Assembly: GCA_014338405.1 (NCBI GenBank)
Contig: JTDE01000748.1
Location: 97,492-161,491 of the forward strand
Source of the DNA: Paragonimus skrjabini miyazakii
Lineage: Eukaryota; Platyhelminthes; Trematoda; Plagiorchiida; Troglotrematidae
Reading direction: 5' to 3'
DNA length: 64,000 bases
The translations under genes and the position numbers were made by a program. The notes beneath the pieces are model-generated. The model was not told the origin of the DNA. It saw only the letters and a list, made by a program, of their open reading frames with translations, and searched no databases. Each line of letters opens with the position of its first letter. The first letter of the stretch is position 1. Shown in pieces: positions 48,666 to 63,198 of this stretch.

Positions 48666-51600
48666 ACATATTCCATCGTTTATATGGTCCTCTCTTGAAC
48701 ATTATGAAACATATGTCTCTTCTAGACAATCGACAAACGTTTTTTTGTTGTTCATTGTGGACGCTCGGAAAACTGAGCATCTCATTAAGTAGTTAGTGAG
48801 AGTGAATTTGCGACAAAAGTTCGCAAAACATCTCAACTGCAATTCGGTGTGCTTCCTGTCGCAATACCTTTCGTTCTGGTCTCCGCGGGCTTCGTATACA
48901 ACCTCAGACACCTTCGAATTTCTTTCAGTACGATCGGGTCCTTGCATTTTTTAATCCGCTCACGAAGTTAATGAAGATTTTTGAACAAATTAAATGGGGT
49001 TTAGCTGACAGTACTAAGTTTCTAACCTTGTTTTTACATCATGGAAGCCTGAGCTGATAGAGATTCATGCAATCAGTGCGAAGAAGAAGCGTTATCATTT
49101 CCGTGTGTTCAGAAGGTGATGAAGTAAACAATCTAACTTTGGCTGATTGATTAAATTCCTCCATCATCAGAAGATGAATGAACTGATCGGAGAAGTTCGT
49201 TTTTGTCATACTGATACTGGTGAAAACTCGCTAAATTCCGAAGCAAAAGCAGAAAAGGGCATTTTTAACACTAATCAATCGCAGATGTATTAAATTTACA
49301 AAGGTGGTTTTATAGACAGGAAACAGTAGCAAGGTGAAGAAATACAGCTGGTCCGGAAATCTCGGATTTACTTTTGGTCAGTTCAGCTCAGTTTGTAGCC
49401 TATTTGTTTTAACGCGCGATACATTCAACCAACTTATCTTACTTTGGTGCTCGTGATAACAAAATTTGATACTAAACCAAAGTGCTGTCCCGATTGGTCA
49501 CTGCACTAACATGCCAGCTGACTCAAGTTGCGGACAATGATTGGCTGTAGGCTTCCGCGAACCATTGGTTGACCTCGAACCGCTGAGTTCGTCCAATCCA
49601 AACCGTTTAAATCTTCCAATTTTTCGTAACACAATCCACTCCCCATTATTGATAGTACTTTCTTGGTTGTGGAGAGTTCCCCGTATTCGATACTACTCGG
49701 CTTCCCAAATGCACCCGATTTTTCCCCTTCTTTTTTTCTCCGGTTTCCACTTCATAGGAGTGACAGCCGTAGTCCCACTCCACCTCCTCTTCAATCCGTC
49801 GCCGTGCGTTTCCTGGAACGCACTTTATTCATACCTTGTCGTCCACCTGTTCAGCCGGTAGTTCGCGGGCTCCTGTCTAGTGGTATCGTTGTTGATTCAT
49901 CAAACGTCGCCTCAAATCATCATGCATCTTGATTTTGTTCGATGACTGAGGTTTTGGAAGTTCTCTTATCAATAGATATGTGCCTGTTCTTCTCCCCAAC
50001 ATTCTGTGGGATGATCTGTGGAATAGGGTTTCACTGGAAATATTCCGTTTCTCGAATTGCATCAAATGTGGATCACTTCCAGATAACTGTGCAACCTGCA
50101 ATTAAATTTTTGCAATTTTGACCGCTACTTGGACCTTGCCAGCTGACTGATTGAAGTACGGAATGTGTGTGCAATGCTCGATTTGATAGCTTTAGGTGAA
50201 GTTTTCAAATTCCATGCCAATGAACTGCGGTTCGTTGTATGGGAAGATTTCAAGTAGGCTACATCGCGTAACTTGTGATCGGAGTTTATTAACGACCGCG
50301 CCGCAGTTACTAGAGATCAGCCATTCAAGCTCGAAGATAGTGGAACATAAGTCAAGCTCCTAGCTTGACGTCGTTTCTCCCGATAGAGCGCTTGCATTCT
50401 CCTTCTGTCATTAGTTCCGATTTAGTCGAATCCCCTACGTTTCCACACCCTTAACGCCTCATGATCTATAAACTTGTGTGACTTCGTAGCTTAGCTTGTA
50501 CAGCACTTGCGGTGTTTGGGCAAGCTGTTTTTGTGGCTCATTCCAGTTCAACCCCAGCCCAAATTTTACACAACTGCATCTCGTTTAGACTATTAGCTAG
50601 TAGATATGTCTACGTGGTTGGTTAGGCAGATTGTCCAACGACAGTAGTAAACCTTGATCTGAGAGAAACTATCCAGATCATCGATCCATCAACGCTAATC
50701 CAAAGGTGACCACCATACCAATCCAGCAGATCGTTATATGATTTCGGTAGATATTTGAGGACTGGTCGATTTTCACTTCTTCATGTATCGAATGCGCTAT
50801 ATTCTTTTTGAAGATAACTCCTGCTAGTATCCAAGTTATTTTGACTTCACTTTGTCTAAATCACGTGCTCCATTACTTGAGTTTTGTGCACATTTTATCT
50901 CAAACCTGCTGAGTAAGTCATCAGTTCTTAACCGCTCTCGTGTACATCAATTTTCATGACTGGCTTACAAACCGATGAGTTTACATAAGGACAAAACCAG
51001 CATGCTGGGATTTGATTTTCTCCACAATTGCAAGGTTGACTATGTCGGCGATTGATGTGCGTTACCTCATTCACAATATACTACACTCAATGACCTTGAC
51101 ATCACATGGTAAGAAAGAATCACGTAGAACAGCTGACGGGTCCGTGTCATTCATACGCGTATGTGGTGAGTCATCAGCCTGACACTCGTAATGAAACATA
51201 CGTCACAGGATAGTCAAACGATTGGATATTTGGTTAAAATCTTGAGTCATTTTCGAGCTCGATAGTACAATATTGATTAGGGTAATCTAAGTACCACCAA
51301 GATACCTCGTTTTCGGGTAGCTCATTGCTATAGCAACTAGATGACCCCAACGTATACCAGGTGCTCCGTTCATGTTCACTGCATACTATATCAAACGCAT
51401 GGTGACAAGATAAGCTCTATCAGCAGAGTCTCAGACACGAATCAAAGTCCAAGTGACAGGTCAAGTAACCATGTGAAATTTGTCAAGCGGTTACAAACGG
51501 GTTGTCGAACTTAAGCCATCAATGCTTTGCAACTTTACCGATTACTTTGAGATATCTGTTCCTTGAACGGGGATTTGGAGAGATATCATGCTCGTTATAA

Positions 51601-54600
51601 GGGTTGAAACAGTAACCAGCAATGAAGAGGGTTATAAAATTAACTTCGGTTATAGGTTACCCGACAGTCCGCTAACAAATCAACCCATGTACAAGGTGAA
51701 TAGTGTATAGAGTTTCCAATTTTTATGAGGGTCAACAACGTTTCACCTCTGTCCAGTAGTAAATAGTTGTCACATTTTCAGTATATAAATTGAACAACGT
51801 GATCTTGTAACACGATAATAGTCTGAACACGTCGGCCTATCCATTTCGCTTAATCACTTGGATATACCGCGCTGTTTTTAAACGCGACTACTACGTACAT
51901 CGTCACAATTCCGACTTAATTTCGTCAAATTACGGGTAACTTCACAGTAGTCGGGCTTTTCGCACGCCAGAAGTGTTGTGTTAGTGAAAATTCAGTCTAC
52001 TAATCACTCCGACACTTCTAATATCAGTAACCTTCCTGTGGTTTATTCATTTCATTTCATTTCTAGTAGCCTGTCGAGGTGTACCAGCATTATAATTAAG
52101 CCTATCAGCAACTCATACGAGGTCATTACATGACAACACGTGAAATTTCAACCAGTGGGTCGGTCCCTAGAGATGATTGTCTCAAAAATGTTGGATAATT
52201 TCAAATAGCATCCATATAATTCAAATTCTTGTCACTCAGCTTTTGCTACTGAGTACTGAATTCTGATCAAAGTGTGGGTCTTTACAATTTAATATGGTCA
52301 CACTGACAGTTCACTCTTAGTTCACCAGAATTGAACTGTTGGATTTATGGAAGTTCGTCTGAGAACTTTATCGTTCAGTGTTCGGTACGATGACAAGCGT
52401 TGAACTCGCTAAGGTATGTTTGGTTTGTTCATATAACTTCAATTCCAAATTAGCTTTTATCTTACCTTTTGCTGTGTTCAATGAACAGTTGTGATGAATT
52501 TTTTTAACATGACTGTATGCACGGAATGTCCGTTCTCTTCTTTGCATAACTGCCACTTCGTACCTAATAAACATTGTTTTGCTTGGAATCACTTGGTGAG
52601 AATTTGGCTCGAGCTAGTTCATTACTTGCCATTAGTTTCACTAGTTTGATTACTACACAGATGCACACAATATGCCTTCAACTTACCCCAGCGTTTACGG
52701 TTCCACAAATACAATCGGTTACTTATTTGTGGCAAGGTATAAAAACTAGGTTGTCAGTATTGTTCCACGCCTCATAGACGTAACTAATCCCCAAGGATAC
52801 TGGATTCCCACTGCTTAGATATCCGCAAGCTGCCGTGTGTCCAGTAGTTTGAGGGTGTAAGTAGTGCATCAGGCCGATCCAGTATACTGGTGGCAACACC
52901 ATTTTTGTAACCTAGAAACCAGAAAAATAAAACTGTATTCTACATGATTTGAGTCAGCTATCCTAAATGCGAGGAAGTCAGTTTCTTTGTTACGCATAAT
53001 CACTGTAGTTGCTAACAGCCGTAAGAAATCGCAAACCATCCAGATGATACATTCAGGGATTTTTAAGGTGATAACCCCCATACCGAGAAAGGTTGAGAGG
53101 TGTTATCAGTCATCCTGAGATAGTTAGGTCATCTACAGTGTTGTTTTGAAGATCCCTCGATAATGTACCTGTATCTTTAAATCTTCCTCGTGAAAAATAA
53201 ATATTTTGTTTTACTTTCTCAATAAGTTACTTTTATATTACCCTTTATAACATCTTCGTCCACCTTCAAAAACCCACTAATTACTGTTCATAACTAAAAA
53301 TGTACGCTTCAGGTTTACTGCCATTACTAACGTACCAACCATTCGACCATAAATGATGTTCACAAGACTGGCCCTTCAGTTGATGCCATCCTTGGCCTGT
53401 ACTACAGGACTTGTGGAACTGAGGCTCAACTTCGTCATTTCTACCTGATCTGATTAAACACATATGAAGCTGTTTGCGATTCTTCCACGCGAAGATGTCT
53501 CCAATAAAACGTCACCCTAACTATCCAGCAACCTCTACCTTAGAGCAAGTGATTTCCTCGTAATGAAGTAGTATACGTAGGTGAGGTTCTACTGTCCTGC
53601 AATCGTTGAGTCACTATCACCGCGAAATTCACCAGTAAACTACCCGACTCCCATCAGCCTCACATACCTCACTCGCCACAACCAGCTGACATATGATGAT
53701 GTGGCAGAGCGATAACCCTGTAAGTATGCAATTTCGGTGCATTGGTCCAACAAATATATCAACAACTGAACTTGTTATACTTAAAGCAGTGTATTGTATC
53801 CTCTAATCTAAACTTAACCAGAAGTAATATTATGTAGGAACGTGGTACACACAATGAGAATCATATTAATCATACGAATTCTGATAGAGATTCAGAAATA
53901 TCACCCACTTTTGAAGTCTTACTCGTAAAGCCGGCCAAAATGATGACAGACGTCCCCGTGAGTTTCCTCGAAAGTTTCAGCAGAATTGCCTCTACAGATA
54001 CAGTGTGCTGTTGCATTTTAAAAAATGAAGGTGCTTCATTTTTCAATAAAAAAAGATCACAATTGACCATTTTTGTAAGAAAACACAAAAAGGAAACGTA
54101 GCTGAACATATGCCTTCTACTGACAACTGGAAGACTTCACGATTTTCCACAGCATCCGCCAAGGAAACAATAATCATACTGTTATCATCATTACTGTGTG
54201 TATAGTTTTTACGGGTTTGTTCTCTTCTCTCTGGCTCGTTAGTATGTCACCCTGGTTTACTGTTGGATTTCTGAAAAGAAAAGCAGAGAACTGCTTGCAT
54301 TCATGGATGACGCCATTTCTCGCCCAAAGATCACCACGAATACACACATGGACACAGTACAAGCACATAATAAGGCGTGTTTGGGTTATGAACAACCTCT
54401 ATATTCCAAGAGGTCGGCACGTTTGAACATTGACTAGATTGGGTGTCTGTCTGTGTACTTGCAGCAATGTCTCAGTGAGCTGTTCCACTATGACCAGGAC
54501 AAACGTTATACGTCGATGAATAATTATATTGTCTGGGAATTTGTTAGACAGTTCTTAGACTGTTCTTAGACAGTTCCCATCTGAAGTATTGTTTACATAG

Positions 54601-57600
54601 TGCTGTGACCCTTCCTATGCTGAGTACCACTGGAGCAGCAAGTTAGTCAACTGCACCTTGTTCCGACTTGTTGAACTATTATGTTTCAAGAATTTAGAGA
54701 GGTGATAATCTTTCGGGAAAAGGTATTGATTTTCGTTCCGATAAATATAGGTACTAATCCGAACGTTTAAGTGGGAAATGTAACATCAATCGGATTGACA
54801 CTGGTAAGCGTACACTTGAACTTGCCAACTAGTTGGTGGAAAGTGTTTTTGGAGAAACTACCGATGGCATTTTGCTCGGGATAGTCTTGAATAAGAACCT
54901 TCAAGGAATTATTTGACTAATAAATGTAGGAGAATCGTACATTATATTCCTGGGAGCTGGTTACATAACAATAGGGTCAGCAACCTTATCGTTCAAGTTT
55001 AGCGTGGTTGAACTGCTGATTTGTCTGTAAACAAATAGTCAACGTCTCGAAATGGGTACAAATTGCTTTTTAATGGCTGACCTAGAGTTCACTACTTAGG
55101 TGCCATTGACTCAGGTAAACCAAACACGTTATTTTGAATAACCACTTACACAATAACGTCTACAAATCAGTAGATCAAGCCAGCTACTTGACTCATCATA
55201 TCTCTGTCGATGTGTCATGCGCACAGATGCACTGATAAAGAAAAGCTCACACGCTGACTCATGGTTGAATAAACACTTATTACAAACTCGCTGCTTTCTG
55301 TGTGTCTCACATTCTCGAAATTCAGTGCGAGGTTGGTTGCGTCGGTGCGAATTTCTACCGGTATTATCACACATATGCACACACACACACCTGATTTTAT
55401 ACGTGCAACTAGACTATACGGGTTACATCCAACCGACTACAGAAAGCTAAATGGAACTCACAAGACCCACATACATAGACACGCGAGAAAAAGCATCTAA
55501 GCAAATAGGTATTTCATTCAAAAGACCAGTTACTGACCTCTCGTGTCCACCAGTGTGTGTGCATCTGCGTCGTGTAAACACTATGCCGGTAATGTTCATG
55601 TTATGATAGAAAGCGTTTCAACTCACGTGTGGTTCGAAGTCCCGGATTGGTTGTGTGTGTATGTGTGTGTGGGTGTGTCTGTGCGTTACATAGATTTATT
55701 ACAGTAGATGTTAAACTTGCTGCAGACAAAAATACCAAATACTGTTAGTTGTGAAGTGAGATTGAAGCATTTTCAGTGGAACACCTCACGTGTACTAGGT
55801 TGGCATTTCAGTCAAGTTCCCTACCATGTGCCTGTTCTCTTTATTGTCGGTAAGTTACTTGTTTGTTCCGTCTGTCGATTTCAAGTAAATCCCAAATCCA
55901 GCAAATTACCATGTGAATATGTACAGATTGATTTATCACGCCTAATATTTAACTGACCAACTATAATGTTTAAGTAAAATTTAGAGCTATGATAAGCTAT
56001 TCAGACAATCAGTACTCACAAATGGGGCCATTAGGAAAAAATAAGAGTTGTCACACACACACACTCACTGCCTAATCAGTCACAAAATATCCCAGTTGCC
56101 GGTAACCCATAAGTTCATGTACCACACAGTTATGAAAGTCCACAGTTTCTGTTTAAAAAAAATTGAGGGAAATGAACCCGAGTTCAGTACATATTATTGG
56201 TTAAACTAAATAATTCAACCTCAACCCGCGTACCAGTAGAAAACAAACAGGCTCCCTGCAAGTATGATTTGACAATTATCTGTAAAAAGGTTTCTTAGCG
56301 CCTGTCGCTACACAGTCTCATTACTTGTAAGTACGTCGTGGACACCTCCGCCAAACGATGAGAGCATTCTCATCATTGAACTCAATGGGGCGCAATTTCT
56401 CACAAGTTGTTCTACTATATGCTTTGCGAATCACGTAGTCCTTAGGTCCGGAAACCAGCGCTATCGATCGTAGATAGGTGACTGGGAGCTGTCGTTATTT
56501 CTTTACAACTAAAAAATATGCTGTCTTTCCAAAATCTATGATCTTATGCTATCAATTGAGAACAGCGAAACTTTGTAATTGTCGTTGGTATTACTAGCCT
56601 TTGACACGAAGGAAACGAACGTCATTCAAGTTGACCTATGGTCAGCTGAAAACTAGCTATGGATGTACTGACCAGGATCGTCATCAGGTTATAGTCATTG
56701 CGATCAGTGAGTATCAGCTAGATCTGATTTTCTAGATGATGTTATAATGATGATAGAGCCGGAAATTACATTTCTTGGTGACAGTTAAATATCTAACGTC
56801 TGATATCTACAAAACAGACACGCTGGATAATTAAGATATCACTAGGTTACTAGAGGACTAAAGTAAAATGTTTTAGTTATAATGTGTATACTAACCAGGA
56901 TTTGTGGCCTTTATTACGTCTGAGATAAATAACACACAACTCGCCGATGAGAGGATTTTCTACAGTGTTAGAGAAACATGGACTGAACCTGATCAGATAA
57001 GGGGTAACCAGTACACTGACAATAATGTGTTCAGTACTCTCCACAGAAAGAAGCTCCACGAAGAAACACTCTTATCCAAGAAACATGTTTAAGATGTACG
57101 AAATATTCATGTACTCGGAGAGTTCTTTGAAAGTCAATCTCCTAGGATCATATATGGAACGTTTTTGACGATCGAAATGGATCGAAATGCACAAAACAGT
57201 AAGCAACCTTCTCCGAGTAGCTCTGACTTGTTTACTCCTTGACTCTTGGATGCTTGAAATCCTTTGTAACTAATCAGTATGCATTTTTTGGCAGGCTGGA
57301 AGTTGACCTACTATCAATGCCCGAAACTGATCTCAAGCCTGTTTGGGTGGTCTGATAAATCAGCATGACCCAACCTATAGTAATTTTCCTCTTCGGCATC
57401 GTCGTGATCGCCTGAGACCGGTGGCATATTAAAAAATGGTAATCATAGGCTTTTAAAAGATCATTCTTCACGTCGTCAAGTCTTAAGCGATGAATTCTGT
57501 GTCTTCAGTGATTACCCTTGGTCTTTTGAATGCAGGACTCAAACCCAACTCAAGGTATTTATCTCGAAAGGGATTCGCGTGGGTTTGTGTAATTTTGTTT

Positions 57601-59509
57601 TTCTCCATGTCTCGGCAGGTAAAGTAGACGATAGTCCAGCAGGTATCAAATGACTGCTGGGAACAGTAAGCAATGCTGCGCAATTATGACGGCATACAAG
57701 TGTGAGTGAGGCATTTACGGTTGACCGACCTGGGGCTTCCTTCGTGTTTTCTCTCAGTCAAACAATAAAGAAGATGCAAAAGAGCAAAAGTGATATCTTC
57801 TTATATAACCTTAGTGGCTGGTGTTAGTCCCTCTCAAGTTTAGAGGATATTAACAAAAGGCGAAGAAATTGAACACATATAATCAAGTTGCAGACTGGTA
57901 TAACTTGGACTAGTTCGTTGTTTAATTTCTACCTCTTAATCTGAATCGTTAGCACACATTAGTATTTTCTACGTTGATACGTGAACTTTCATTATGATGT
58001 GATAGCTGTTTACTCGTCATAACATGCTACAAGATGAAAACATTAAAGGGGGTAGTTCATTTCATTGGGTTTGAAGTAGGTTACAATACTCTAAAGATGG
58101 GAACCCTTTATGAATTATGAGCGTAGTTCCATTTCCCGCAAACTTTTTGCGAAGTACATTTCATTCAGTTCAGTCTGGTTCTATAACATCAAAATACCCT
58201 CTATTCCAAGCAGTAACCTCATCAGGCAACAAGTTTCTGCTGTTCAAGGAGTGTTTTTTGTTGGGAAGGTACCCTGATTAAAGCGCAACAATACCGAATG
58301 TCATTCTGACAAATTGGAATGCCAAACTTTCAAAATGAATTATAATGATACGAACCGACCATTCTAGATTAATGGGAGTTTGGAAAAAGAATCAATGATT
58401 GTAGATTATTTTGATAGTGGCTGAAGCCACGTATATGGTTCTGATTAGTCGCCAGGTATACCATTTACAGATTGAGCTGTAGACTTATGAAATGATGCCT
58501 CTCAACATTAGGCGAAATTCACTTTCTAGGTCCATGAAAGATATGGCGCATAAGATGAAGTTCGGCATATCCGCATATAATGACAATGAAGAATAATCAC
58601 GCTACTGATTGACGATGGTATTTTAATCAATCGTGGCAGGTTCATCACTAGAATATAAGTAGCAGAACAAGTCAGTACTACAGGATATAGCTAGGGAAGA
58701 AGAAAATAAGTAAGGTCATAAATTTCACAAGTCCAAGGTGGGGGAACATGTTAAGTAAGCAAGTTGTGGCCTGCCATGTCAGTACTTGGGATTTCATTCG
58801 AGAAGGGTGACACTCTTCCAATACTGGACTAAGTAACAAACCCTGGTGTGAATTCTGTTGCAATACAGCCTTCTCGTGCATAAGTGGATCGCGGCGCGCC
58901 TTAGTGGAAGATGAATATCGAAATCGATGACCCGTTAAGACAATTTTAAATATCTGTATAGGCCTGCTATTCTGACATTTCTCCCGAACATCCACAAAGT
59001 ATACTGACAATCTGGCGTGACTGGAGACTCAACTTGTTTCTATTGCTCACCCATGAGTTTGTACACTAAATGTAGTAGATCTAAACACTGTATAAAGTCT
59101 GGGTATGAACATGAAGTTAAAATGTGATGAAAATTAAAGGAACTGACTCACGTTAGTTCGTGAAAGTACGTTAGTTTAGAGTTCCACTACATCGAATGAG
59201 ATATCTAATGGATACGATCTGTCGTGTTGCTCCAAAGAGATTTTAGGTTCACAGCAGAGGGAGTCGTGACGACAGATGAATTCGGAGATGTTCTGAAACA
59301 AATGGTTGGCTGCGTTAGCCTTTAACTCTCTAGAAATCCCTACAAAAACGACACGGGAAGCAGAGAAAACGCACGGTTGGCAATCTTGGAGATAAATTTT
59401 GTATTACTCATTACTGATTCATTCGATTGACTTGGTTTAAATATCGAGTGTACATGTGAAATTGAGCAAAATGAAAATTGTGAAGAACAATGGACATTAT
59501 GAGGCACGA
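48666..59509. other. Long stretch with no gene recognised
   Basis: Many ORFs of 60-110 codons on both strands, none with a motif I recognise (largest 49541-49861 plus, 52869-53081 and 58678-59010 minus). Simple features only: a 19-bp perfect hairpin GTCAAGCT-CCT-AGCTTGAC at 50351-50369; CA repeats at 55379-55391 and 56052-56064; a GT-rich run at 55651-55684 just after a B-box-like GGTTCGAAGTCC near 55631, which could be another very old tRNA-like head. Confidence 0.45.
55651..55684. repeat. GT-rich microsatellite
   Basis: Imperfect (TG)n run broken by A, G and C: TTGTGTGTGTATGTGTGTGT followed by GGGTGTGTCTGTG. Confidence 0.85.
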
Positions 59510-60830
59510 AATGCCATACAAAACGTTACACGACTCAACATCAGTCGCTGCTGATTAAAGAGCATATTCATTCCCTGAAGAAGTTGAAAAATCGGAATGA
59601 TATAATTATCCTCCAACCGAATAGAGACTCTGGAGTGATTGCTACGAATAAAAGTGACTACATTACAAAAATTAATATTGTGCTTGCAGACCATTCAATG
59701 TTCCAGCCAGATCCCAAAGCGGACACCAATTATCTAGTGAATAAACAGGTTTGCCATGAACTACAGACACGTCTGATGCATGAATTTATCAGTGAGAAGC
59801 AGTACAATTATTTGAAATCCATCGGCTCTAGCACACTACAGTTACACGGCTTGCTTAAAATTCACAAATTCGGTACCTCCATGTAGTCCATCTTGTCAGT
59901 GTCTAATTCACTATATCATAAATTAGTCAAATCACTGAAGGAACTGTTAAGTTTAATCAAAAAAGCATTGATGAACTAGAAGGACTTAGTCTCAACAATA
60001 AATATTTGTGCTTCTTGGATGTGTAGTCACTTTTTACGAATGTTTCTCTACAAAAGACAGTGGATTTTACCTGTGACTTTACTTCATGTCATCATACACT
60101 TTTACTCATACTGGTGGATTCTTTGAAGCACTTAATTTTACTGTGCACCCATAACATAAAATTCTATGTTCACGATAAAGTTTATCGACAAATCGACGAT
60201 GTTGTCGTGGCTTCAGTAATAGGGTACATTCTGGCAGATCTGTTCATGATTGTGATGATGCAAAAATGTCAGGATCTTTTAAAGATCAATGGTTTTTACA
60301 AGATACATTGGTAATATTTTAATGATCGCCTCTGAACCTGACCATGTCAATAAGACTATGCAAATTTTCGTGTTTACGTAAAAACCCAAACATGACCTGT
60401 GAGATGCGACGTATGAATTCACTGGCGTTCCTTGATGTACTACTCAGGCGTCTCCCGGATAGTTCAGTTAGACGTTCTGTCTATCACAAACCAACATGGA
60501 TGAGTCAATATTCTTATTTTTCATGCTTTCAGTCGACGCAAGGGCTCGTGTTAAAATATTGCTTTACAGGGCTATGCGCATTTGCTTACTCAAAGTTCTA
60601 CATGAGAAACCAGAATTTCTGATAGCAAACACTACGGAAGAACGGTTACCAATTGAATTTTATTCAGCATCATAACAAAAAGACCTTCTTCATTAATGAA
60701 TGCGAAAGCCGCCTCAAAACAGCCTGTATTTATTGAACAGCCATATAGGGGTAGTGCGCTATTCGAGTAGACCTATCGGAAACTGAATGCGGTAATCAAA
60801 CGCTATATCCACTATGTTCACAATCTGTGA
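59510..60830 (+). mobile_element. Penelope-like element, degenerate (PLE copy 5)
   Basis: Plus-strand PLE. ORF 59584-59886 (open upstream to about 59540) holds LKKLKNRNDIIIL, NKSDYITKINIVLADHSMF and LHGLLKIHKFG (family LYGLPKIHK.G). After a stop come SNSLYHKLVKSL, then MDFTCDFTSCHH...LKHLILLCTHNIKFYVHDKVYRQIDDVVV...ADLFM (60060-60260; family LLLCTQNIKF.F..K.YRQIDGVAMGS), LKINGFYKIHW and SEPDHVNKTMQI across a frameshift, and SLAFLDVLLRRLPDSSVRRSVYHKPTW (60420-60510). A connector piece (KQPVFIEQPYRGSALFE) follows near 60710-60770. No clear GIY-YIG domain is visible after it. Same lineage as copies 1 and 2; dead. Confidence 0.88.
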
Positions 60831-62006
60831 TTAGCTGAGACAAACAACTTTTTCATTTCCATGGATCTCACTAACCACACTCTATTCTGGATCTGCGGTG
60901 AGCAGGGTAGGTAACTAAGGGCGTGGTCGTTGACGGATTCATCTCCAAACTGAGTGCTTGGCGTAGATCACGCTAGGTAACGTATAGCTTAACACAGTAA
61001 CCGAACATCAGCCAATTAAACAGCCGATCCAAACAATAACCCGACAGTGATCATTTATCTCTAGTTTAGCAATCATACATCAGCCTTAGTAAGTCATTTT
61101 CAATAGTTACTGTCAACTCAATGCAGTCGTTGTACAAATAAGTCTAAGCGTTTCAGGAATCTGTCCTACTGAACTGAATTACACTCATACTACAAGTTAC
61201 AAACTGTAGTTTCTCACAAGTTTTCTAGTTGGATTCTATTTATTGTAGATTAACCCAGACCGATTGTTTTAGGCCAGCAAGTCGTGATTTTACAGTGAAA
61301 TTGTTGCATTTCTATGGAACGCCCGCTTACTAAAGGGAGTTTGTAGCGTGATGACGGCGTAGTAAAACCGGACAGGCATTTCAGAAATCATTGGCTCCTA
61401 AGTGTGACAGAACCTGCTCTATGCTTTGAATGTTACTCGTGGTTGATAATAGTTTCACATTCATGTAGACATTCTATGTGACCACTTTCGAAAAGATGTA
61501 GTAGACGTGAGTTTTGCACTAGGCAAAGCTTATCAATAATGTATTTTATTGATAGAAGTCGGCAGCATGGAAGTATCAGACACGTGGTCTTGGTTATCGA
61601 CAAGGACGCTTATTAGCAGAAGGGACTGTGGGTTATTACACGACAAATATTACTCACGTGTGTCTATGTAACTGTCACAGTTTGTAAATCATACACAACG
61701 GATTGAAATAACAGTATTACAAAATCTTTCTCTTGTCACGTTACAAAAAGTGCAGTAAATAACATGCTATATATCAGTACAAAACACAAGTCTGCAACAA
61801 CTACAAGGTCAAATCCATCAGCCACGTGTTTCACAACCGATACATGGCTTGCTGTCAGTACCAATACAGACTTGCTAACAGCCTGATCAATAAATGAAAC
61901 TAGTTACACAATGCGGAATGTATCCATTCAGTTGAATTACCTACAAGTACGTTTGCTACTTGACTGATTACCTAAAATGAGCAAAATATTTATCTGCTGT
62001 GACGCT
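60831..62006. other. No gene recognised
   Basis: No ORF of note. The GIY-YIG part of the preceding PLE should be here if it were present, but I could not find its motifs. Confidence 0.45.
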
Positions 62007-62501
62007 GACGTAGTACAAGGCAATTGCATAAAAGCATAACATTGACTGACAATCTCACAGAGCATTGAAGCACGCAAGTCAAATTCTAGAAGACAAGTTT
62101 AGAAATTCGATGCAAAATGGCTAAACAATAGGGTTTCTCTATTGTGACATTTTGGTGAGGAATGCTCAAAACGGTGACAGTAGACAGAGATGGTGAAATG
62201 AATACCGGACGGATTTGTCTACGATGTTGAAACAGAATACTTATGGCTCAACAAAAATTGAATATTGAACCACCTAGGCTATAGTGGACTGGTAGTAATA
62301 AGTTGTCCAACGTTGACTGGAACAGTACCCAGAATATATTGAAATGTTCCAAGTCTCATTGAGGATGATCCTCTCACTTAGTCGCAACAATCAGCTAGCA
62401 CTGAATTTCCTTACATCGGTCATCAGTTACAAGCACCGTAATTTGTCCATAATAATGTACTTTTGATGTATAAATTTATTTACAACTCAGTATGACAGAT
62501 C
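62007..62501 (+). repeat. Left arm of a long inverted repeat
   Basis: 495 bp whose reverse complement matches 63199-63706 with about ten substitutions and one 13-bp indel (about 98% identity). The outer end is GTAC near 62013 and the inner end GATC at 62498-62501. No coding motif. Confidence 0.93.
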
Positions 62502-63198
62502 AAACTGTGTGTGATCCTACACATTTCGCTCAGATTGCTACTGTGTACTGGCTACGGCCACCTGAGCTGAGCCTGCTTATTGATGTACATTCTCAGTCAA
62601 TACGAATCGGCTACCGGACGTGTACTTTGCCCATCAAGTCCAACACTATTTGAACCTGATCATTTCTTCTTCTTCTTTCACACTCAAACTGAGTGACATA
62701 GACTGCTCTACCCTAACATTTTGCGATCAAAACGCAGAATCACGCGGCCCATCACATTCAAAGTTGGTTGTGCACAACCCTGTATAGTAGAACCGGAATA
62801 TGCGTTTGACATGCACTCTGACCCCATGAATTCTCCTCATTGTTGTTCGAACCTATTTCAGATATCATATATCGGGGATTGTTATGAAAGAGCTTGCACC
62901 CGTTATTTCTTATAGGTGATAATCGTTTTGTTGTGAACTGGCTCTTCCTGCATCTCTTACTTAAGACTGTAGGAAGATAGTCATTACCATACCATGATTC
63001 GTGAGATTTCCAGTAGACATTCTTTTAAATGAATTTATCCGAGCGCGACTGTTTCGGGTTTTCGTTCGATGCTGCGTGCGCCTATTGCTGACCATTGAAA
63101 TGAGACTGGATTCAGCTCCTTTCGACCACGGCTGCGCCAAACTGACCACGAGATATTACAAGTTTGCAAAACAATGGAAATTAGCCTGAATACAGCTC
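62502..63198. other. Interior (about 700 bp) of the long inverted repeat
   Basis: Holds ORFs of 62-64 codons on both strands (62721-62915, 63001-63189 plus; 62961-63149 minus), none like a transposase or other known protein. It would be the loop if the arms paired. Confidence 0.6.

Noticed and set aside
56560..56595. GCGAAAC...GUC near 56565 as a hammerhead 3' half
   Set aside because: No CUGANGA core or complementary helix I upstream.
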